From NCBI GenBank assembly GCA_035476635.1, contig DATILI010000222.1, forward strand, positions 1 through 18,407: a DNA stretch of 18,407 bases, written 5' to 3'. A model generated the notes under the pieces. That model was not told the origin of the DNA. It searched no databases and saw only the letters and a program-made list of their open reading frames with translations. Of the stretch, positions 13,906 through 18,407 are shown one piece after another. A program made the translations under genes and the position numbers. Origin of the DNA: DATILI01 sp035476635. Lineage in GTDB: Bacteria; Pseudomonadota; Gammaproteobacteria; Burkholderiales; Burkholderiaceae_C. Every line of letters starts with the position of its first letter. Position 1 is the stretch's first letter.

Positions 13906-14664
13906 CTAGACGCGCTCGAACACCAGGTCCCACACCCCATGGCCCAGCTTCAGGCCGCGGTTCTCGAACTTGGTGAGCGGGCGGTACCCGGGCTTCAAGG
14001 CATAGCCCTCGGCCGAGTTTTTCAGTAACGGCTCGGCGCCAAGCACTTCCAGCATCTGCTGCGCATAGGGTTCCCAATCGGTCGCGCAATGCAGATAGGC
14101 ACCACTGGCAAGGCGCGCCGCAAGCTTGGCCACCAGCGGCGGCTGCAGCAGCCGGCGCTTGTTGTGCTTTTTCTTGTGCCAGGGGTCGGGAAAGAAGATG
14201 TGCACGCCGGCCAGGCTTTGTTCGGGCAGCATGTGGTCCAGGACTTCCACCGCGTCATGCTGCAGGATGCGGATGTTCGCAAGGCCGCGCTCGCCGATGT
14301 GCTTGAGCAGTGCGCCGACACCGGGTTCGTGCACTTCGCAGCACAGGAAATTCTTTTCCGGCATCAGCGCTGCGATATGCGCTGTCGCATCGCCCATGCC
14401 GAAGCCGATTTCGAGAATGGTCGGCGCGCTGCGGCCAAAGGCAGCGGCCAGGTCCAGCGCGGCCGGCCGGTAGGGCAGCACGAACTTCGGCCCGAACTCC
14501 TCGAAGGCCTTGGCCTGGCCGGTGGTGGTGCGCCCGGCGCGGCGCACATAGCTCTTGATGGTCTTGGGGAAAGCCACGCCCGGTGGCGCGTTGCCGGCAC
14601 GCTCGGGGGCTGCGGCCGATTCAGCCGGCGCGGCCGGCTCTAGGGGGTGGGTTGCATCGTTCAC
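13906..14664 (-). CDS. trmB: tRNA (guanine-N7-)-methyltransferase
   Basis: A 252-residue SAM-dependent methyltransferase that makes m7G46 in the variable loop of tRNAs. The SAM site EIGFGMG is at 85-91, the family block FFPDPWHKKKHNKRR at 157-171, and the C-terminal TKFENRG motif at 231-237, all canonical for TrmB. The first 32 or so residues are Pro/Ala-rich and probably disordered. The start is GTG at 14664, overlapping the gluQ stop as GTGA; no ATG exists before the SAM motif, so the GTG start and coupling to gluQ are well supported. It is the last gene of the renalase-gluQ-trmB unit. Confidence 0.96.
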   Translation of the reverse strand: MNDATHPLEPAAPAESAAAPERAGNAPPGVAFPKTIKSYVRRAGRTTTGQAKAFEEFGPKFVLPYRPAALDLAAAFGRSAPTILEIGFGMGDATAHIAALMPEKNFLCCEVHEPGVGALLKHIGERGLANIRILQHDAVEVLDHMLPEQSLAGVHIFFPDPWHKKKHNKRRLLQPPLVAKLAARLASGAYLHCATDWEPYAQQMLEVLGAEPLLKNSAEGYALKPGYRPLTKFENRGLKLGHGVWDLVFERV

Positions 14665-15575
14665 GGGACAGGATTGTAGAGATGCGACCAGGCCCGCACC
14701 CAATGGCCGAGCGCCTGCGGCACCGGGCCCGCGGCCGCCGGCAGGCCCAGCACCGCGGCAGCGGCGTTGAGTGCGGCCAGTGGCTGGGCAGTATCCAGCG
14801 CCTGCGCGCCGTTCTGCTTGGACAGCTTCTGGCCATCGGCCGCCAGCACCAGCGGCGTGTGTAGGTAGCGCGGCGTGGGCAGGCCCAGCGCGTGCTGCAG
14901 CACGATCTGGCGGGCAGTGTTGTCGGTCAGGTCCTCGCCGCGCACGACGTGGGTGACGCCCTGCGCCGCGTCGTCCACCACCACGGCAAGCTGATAGGCC
15001 CACAGGCCATCGGCGCGTCGGAGCACGAAGTCACCGACAAGCGCTGGTACGTCTTGCTGCTGGGCACCCAGCCGACGGTCGGACCAGTGGACGACTGCGC
15101 TGGCCATTTCTTGCAGCGCCACGGATGTGTTCAAGCGCCAGGCGCGCGCAGGCTTGCCGTTCAGCCCGGCACGGCAGGTGCCGGGGTAGACCAGCTCCGC
15201 ATGCCGTGCGCGGTGCAGGCCCTGCGCCGCGAGCGCAGCCGCTATGTCTTTGCGCGAGCAGCCGCAAGGGTAGGCTTGGTGCTGGGCCACCAGTTGGTCG
15301 AGCGCGGCCTGGTAGGGCCTGGCGCGGCGCGATTGGTACAGCGGCGCCTCGTCGGGCAGCAGTCCGCAGGCGGCGAGCTGCCCCAGGATGACCGCATCGT
15401 CGCCGGCTACGCAGCGCGGCGTGTCGACATCTTCGATGCGTACCAGCCACTGCGCCTGCGCCGCATCGCCATGGGCACGCGCGTCCAGCCAGCTCGCCAG
15501 CGCGGCGACCAGGGAACCCGCATGCAGTGGTCCGGTGGGAGAGGGCGCGAAACGACCGACGTATCTTGGCGCCAT
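14661..15575 (-). CDS. gluQ: Glutamyl-Q tRNA(Asp) synthetase
   Basis: A 304-residue GluRS paralogue without an anticodon-binding domain, which attaches glutamate to queuosine-34 of tRNA-Asp. The class I HIGH signature appears as FAPSPTGPLHAGS (9-21), the KMSKS loop as KLSKQ (250-254), and the zinc site as C104-x-C106 with Y130 and C134. The length fits YadB/GluQRS (about 300 aa) and excludes a full GluRS. The ATG at 15575 (MAPRYVGRF) fits the family start; the frame continues upstream into the renalase gene but that part is not family-like. It begins 11 bp after the renalase stop and overlaps trmB by 4 bp. The partner here is trmB, rather than dksA as in enterobacteria. Confidence 0.95.
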   Translation of the reverse strand: MAPRYVGRFAPSPTGPLHAGSLVAALASWLDARAHGDAAQAQWLVRIEDVDTPRCVAGDDAVILGQLAACGLLPDEAPLYQSRRARPYQAALDQLVAQHQAYPCGCSRKDIAAALAAQGLHRARHAELVYPGTCRAGLNGKPARAWRLNTSVALQEMASAVVHWSDRRLGAQQQDVPALVGDFVLRRADGLWAYQLAVVVDDAAQGVTHVVRGEDLTDNTARQIVLQHALGLPTPRYLHTPLVLAADGQKLSKQNGAQALDTAQPLAALNAAAAVLGLPAAAGPVPQALGHWVRAWSHLYNPVP

Positions 15576-15586
15576 GCCCGTGCGTA

Positions 15587-16654
15587 TCAGGCGACGGCGA
15601 GCGCCAGTTCCAGGCCCGAGATGAAGGCATCCTCCACGCGGTGGCCGATGCACCAGTCGCCGGCGGCGCCGATGCCGGACTTGGCGTCCCGCAGGTGCGA
15701 GCGGCCGAGCGCCTGCATGGTTTGCGCATAGCGCCAGCGGTGCACTTCCGCATGCGCGGGCTCGGCGCGGATGCCGGTGATCTCCGCAAAGGCGCGGTGC
15801 AGCTTGGCCTGCACACGCGCGGCGTCGTCATCCAGGTGCTCCTTCGACCAGGCGGCGCTGGCCTGTACGGTCCAGCGCTCCACCGATTCGCGGCCCGGCT
15901 TGGACGACTCGCGCGCCAGCCAGGCGATGCGGTGGTGCGTGCTGCGTGCCGCATTCCATTGCGGCCCCAGCGCGCTCAAGCCCGGTTGCATGGCCTGGGG
16001 AAACGCCAGCATCAAGGTCCAGCAGGGCGCCACGTCGACCTTGGCGATCTGCGCGGCCAGCTTGCCATCCTGCTTTGAATTTTTCAGCAAGCTGTGCGCT
16101 TGCGCACTGGGCATGGCGAGCAAGACGGCATCAAACCCGGAATACACATGCTGTGAGTCCGCGGACCCGGTGGTGCGCAGTTGCCAACGCCTGGGGTCCA
16201 GCGCATCGGCCTCGATTCGCGTGACATGGGTCTCCAATTCCACCGCACCCGCCTGGTGCAGCGGCTGTGCCCAGTGCCGCACCAGCGCATTCATGCCCGG
16301 CATGGCCACCCAGTGCGCTTCGCGCGCGGGCAGGCCCGCGGCGGCGACCATTCCATGTGCATCAAGCACCCGCACGGTGTTGGCACTCCAGGGCTTGCAC
16401 AGGCCGGCGGCGGTGGTTTCCAGTGCCAGCGCGAATCGCGGGTCGCGCACGGTGAAGTACTGGGCGCCGTGGTCGAACGTTCCAAATGGCGTGCTGCGCG
16501 TGGCCATGCGCCCGCCGAAGCCGCGGCTCTTCTCGAACACGCTGACGCGGTGGCCGGCCTGCGCCAAGGTGCGGGCGCAGGCGATGCCGGCCATGCCGGC
16601 GCCGATGACGGCGAAGTGACGAATCGAGGCAGGAGCGCGGGTGGAAGGTGTCAT
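15587..16654 (-). CDS. Renalase-like FAD-dependent oxidoreductase
   Basis: A 355-residue flavoprotein. The N-terminal dinucleotide motif VIGAGMAGIACARTL has G18, G20 and G23; EKSRGFGGRMATR (41-53) and FDHGAQYFTVR (60-70) are hallmark FAD-binding segments; GDWCIGHRVEDAFISG near 331-346 is the C-terminal FAD motif. These match Pseudomonas renalase closely in order. Bacterial renalases oxidise aberrant dihydronicotinamide isomers (2- and 6-DHNAD(P)) back to NAD(P)+, a metabolite-repair role; other members are annotated as amine oxidases. I use the ATG at 16654; a GTG at 16690 is an alternative. It begins 61 bp after the LysR gene stop, same strand, and leads into gluQ after 11 bp. No signal peptide is seen, so it is cytoplasmic. 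Confidence 0.88.
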   Translation of the reverse strand: MTPSTRAPASIRHFAVIGAGMAGIACARTLAQAGHRVSVFEKSRGFGGRMATRSTPFGTFDHGAQYFTVRDPRFALALETTAAGLCKPWSANTVRVLDAHGMVAAAGLPAREAHWVAMPGMNALVRHWAQPLHQAGAVELETHVTRIEADALDPRRWQLRTTGSADSQHVYSGFDAVLLAMPSAQAHSLLKNSKQDGKLAAQIAKVDVAPCWTLMLAFPQAMQPGLSALGPQWNAARSTHHRIAWLARESSKPGRESVERWTVQASAAWSKEHLDDDAARVQAKLHRAFAEITGIRAEPAHAEVHRWRYAQTMQALGRSHLRDAKSGIGAAGDWCIGHRVEDAFISGLELALAVA

Positions 16655-16715
16655 GTCTCTGATGGTAGATGGTATGAAGGGCCTGGGCACACTCTACACG
16701 CTGTGTTCTTAAAAC

Positions 16716-17663
16716 TCATAGGGCAAGCCCGTGGTGTCCTTCCAGCAGCGCTTGCCGGGTGGCCGGGCTCTTGAGTTGCGTGAGCCACCATTGCAGCGCG
16801 CGGCCGCGCCGCGTATCGCCCGGGGTACGCCACGCATAGCTCACGCGCACCAGGCGGGTTGGCCGCGCAACAAGCTTGGCCACCAGCCGGCCGGTTTCGA
16901 TGTGCGGACGCGCCAGGTTTTCCGGCAGGAAGCCGGCGCCCAGGCCTCGCAACTGGGCCTGCAGCTTGGCCGGCATGCCGGGCACGGTGAAAACATCCTG
17001 GCCTCCGATGAGACCGATGGTGACGCCACCGCCGCGCTGGACCGAATCGGCTACCGCAACGGCGCGGTGCTGGCGCAGCAACTCATCGGACAGCGGCTCG
17101 TCGGCCGTAGCCAGGGGGTGGTGTGGCGCCACGGCGTAGACAAAGGCCATCGACCCCAAAGGTTGGCTTTGCAGGTTTGCGAGGGTGCCGGCTTCCAGCG
17201 CGACGCCGATGGCGAGGTCGGCCTGGCCCGAAGTCAGCGCGGCCAGCGTACCCGAGAGCGCCTCCTCGCGCAGCTTGAGACGGGTCGGCGGATTGAGTGC
17301 GAAGAATGCCTCGCACAGTTCCATGAGGGTGTTGCGCGAGATGATGCTGTCCACCGCGATCGTGAGCTGCGGCTCCCACCCGGTGGCGACCCGCTTGACC
17401 CGATTGGCCACGGCATCGATCTCCTCCAACAGGCGCGCACCCTCACGCAGCAGCTCCGTACCTGCCTCGGTCAGACGTGCCTGGCGCGAGCTGCGGTCAA
17501 ACAGCAGCACGTCCAGCGCATCCTCGATCTGGCGCACGCGGTAGGTCAGCGCGCTGGGCACCAGGCCCAAGGCTCGCGCCGCGGCCGCGAAGCTGCCGGC
17601 TTCGGCGATGGCTTGCAGCATGGCCAATGCGTCCGGGGTCAGCACGTCACGCGCAGTTTGCAT
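16716..17663 (-). CDS. LysR-family transcriptional regulator, divergent from the pirin gene
   Basis: A 315-residue LTTR. The HTH is at about 8-67 (DALAMLQAIAEAGSFAAAARALGLVPSALTYRVRQIEDALDVLLFDRSSRQARLT, cited as separate parts: helix-turn-helix SFAAAARALGLVPSALTYRV). The effector-binding domain follows from about 98 (LTIAVDSIISRNTLMELCEA, ADLAIGVALE). Divergent placement from a YhhW-type pirin with a 23-bp LysR-type dyad between them is the standard arrangement for activating or repressing that gene and itself. The start ATG at 17663 has no strong ribosome site. The effector is unknown; oxidative or electrophile stress signals are reported for related pirin-linked regulators. Confidence 0.9.
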   Translation of the reverse strand: MQTARDVLTPDALAMLQAIAEAGSFAAAARALGLVPSALTYRVRQIEDALDVLLFDRSSRQARLTEAGTELLREGARLLEEIDAVANRVKRVATGWEPQLTIAVDSIISRNTLMELCEAFFALNPPTRLKLREEALSGTLAALTSGQADLAIGVALEAGTLANLQSQPLGSMAFVYAVAPHHPLATADEPLSDELLRQHRAVAVADSVQRGGGVTIGLIGGQDVFTVPGMPAKLQAQLRGLGAGFLPENLARPHIETGRLVAKLVARPTRLVRVSYAWRTPGDTRRGRALQWWLTQLKSPATRQALLEGHHGLAL

Positions 17664-17675
17664 TGTTTCGGCTCA

Positions 17676-17698
17676 ATCGTTCAAATAATTTGAATGAT
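17676..17698. promoter_or_regulatory. LysR-type operator, 23-bp near-perfect dyad
   Basis: ATCGTTCAAAT, a central A, then ATTTGAATGAT: two 11-bp arms with one mismatch, containing T-N11-A. It lies 13 bp upstream of the LysR gene start and about 70 bp before the pirin start, so it can overlap the regulator's own transcription start and act upstream of the pirin promoter. Confidence 0.75.
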
Positions 17699-17768
17699 GC
17701 CATCAAAGCCGGTGGATGGTAAAGCTGGCCATAGGGCCTAAAGTCAGGGCATCGAAAGGAACTGCACC

Positions 17769-18407
17769 ATGCTCACGCTTCGCAAATCCCAGGAACGCGG
17801 CTATGCCGACCACGGCTGGCTCAAGTCGTTTCACAGTTTTTCCTTTGCCGGCTACCACGACCCGCAGCACATGGGCTTCGGCAACCTGCGGGTCATCAAT
17901 GAAGACCGCATCGCGCCGGGCATGGGTTTCGGCACGCACGGCCACCGCGACATGGAAATCATCAGCTATGTGCTCAGCGGCAACCTGGCGCACAAGGACA
18001 CGATCGGCAACGTCAAGGGCATTCCGCCCGGTGATGTGCAGCGCATGAGCGCTGGCACCGGCGTGCAGCACAGCGAGTTCAACCACGCCAAGGACCAGAC
18101 CACGCATTTCCTGCAGATCTGGATCGAGCCCAATGTGACCGGGATTCCCGCCAGCTACGAACAGAAGACGTTTGCCGAAAGCGAGAAGCGCGGGGCACTG
18201 CGGCTGGTGGCTTCGCCCGATGGTGCCGAAGGTTCGGTGACCATCCACGCCGACGCATCGCTGCGCGCGGGCCTGATTGATGGAACTGAATCGGCTCAAC
18301 TCGCTCTGAACCCTGCACGCAAGGCTTATGTACATCTGGTGCGCGGCGAGCTCGAAGTCAACGGCCACAAGCTGACGACTGGCGACGCGGCCCTGATCGA
18401 GAATGAA
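17769..18407 (+). CDS. Pirin family protein (YhhW/quercetinase type), 3' end outside the window
   Basis: The first 213 residues of a bicupin pirin, open to the window edge. Metal ligands H57, H59, H101 and E103 (FGTHGHRDMEI, GVQHSEFN) sit at the same numbers as in E. coli YhhW, whose member has quercetin 2,3-dioxygenase activity in vitro. Similarity runs throughout: ERGYADHGWLKSFHSFSFAG, MSAGTGVQHSE and LQIWIEP. AAAGGAA precedes the ATG. About 20 residues of the second cupin are missing if it has the YhhW length (231 aa). In vivo substrates of these proteins are not settled; a stress-linked cytoplasmic oxygenase is likely. Confidence 0.93.
   Translation, partial: MLTLRKSQERGYADHGWLKSFHSFSFAGYHDPQHMGFGNLRVINEDRIAPGMGFGTHGHRDMEIISYVLSGNLAHKDTIGNVKGIPPGDVQRMSAGTGVQHSEFNHAKDQTTHFLQIWIEPNVTGIPASYEQKTFAESEKRGALRLVASPDGAEGSVTIHADASLRAGLIDGTESAQLALNPARKAYVHLVRGELEVNGHKLTTGDAALIENE

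Noticed and set aside
14665..15003. N-terminal extension of TrmB to 15003
   Set aside because: It would run through the end of gluQ; the GTG at 14664 with GTGA overlap gives the family length.
1..18407. CRISPR arrays, tRNA/rRNA genes, insertion sequences or phage genes
   Set aside because: No regularly spaced repeats, no cloverleaf-like segments and no transposase, integrase or phage proteins were seen by eye in any gap or frame.

Overview
The window looks like chromosomal DNA of a beta-proteobacterium of the Burkholderiales, most likely a Comamonadaceae member (Variovorax/Ramlibacter/Acidovorax type). The reasons are very high GC, tightly packed genes, E. coli-type housekeeping proteins (AlaRS, TrmB, GluQ) and a GC-rich 'CCCCCACG...TGCCCCCC(A/G)AGGGGGCCGC' interspersed hairpin that I associate with that family. 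The genus is inference. I see no rRNA, tRNA, CRISPR array, insertion sequence or prophage. No gene-free stretch exceeds about 200 bases.

Left block (1-5399). A leftward operon reproduces the E. coli ydcS-ydcT-ydcU-ydcV-patD order: periplasmic binding protein, ATPase, two permeases, and the first 63 codons of an aminobutyraldehyde dehydrogenase running off the left edge. This is the layout of a polyamine (putrescine/spermidine-type) uptake and catabolism unit. It is headed by a divergent LysR regulator instead of E. coli's MocR-type YdcR. The divergent gap holds a LysR-type ATC-N9-GAT dyad, and a perfect 12-bp hairpin separates ydcS from ydcT.

Centre-left (5400-8149) is alaS, a full-length alanyl-tRNA synthetase.

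Centre (8164-11313). A leftward three-gene operon encodes an HD-fold protein with PhnZ/myo-inositol-oxygenase-like ligand spacing, a class II aldolase/adducin-family protein whose FucA-type catalytic Glu position appears to be Gly, and a BASS-family transporter. A cysteine-free Crp/Fnr regulator is divergently encoded. Between them lies a perfect TGTCA-N6-TGACA dyad, placed where it could activate the operon as a class II site and repress the regulator. The operon leader contains a repeat-derived 27-codon ORF overlapping the HD gene start. The substrate is unknown; this and the next block are the best candidates for undescribed biology.

Centre-right (11314-13813). An orphan periplasmic type I binding protein with no ABC permease or ATPase nearby lies 16 bp upstream of a two-TM periplasmic-sensor diguanylate cyclase. 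This suggests a LuxP/LuxQ- or NspS/MbaA-like ligand-sensing c-di-GMP pair. Its leader has a promoter-like sequence, a dyad operator candidate and an intrinsic terminator facing the opposite way.

Right block (13814-18407). A leftward renalase-like oxidoreductase - gluQ - trmB unit is packed with 11-bp and -4-bp junctions and ends in a second repeat copy that doubles as a terminator. Next come a LysR regulator and, divergently, a pirin/YhhW-family gene truncated by the window edge, with a 23-bp LysR-type dyad between them.
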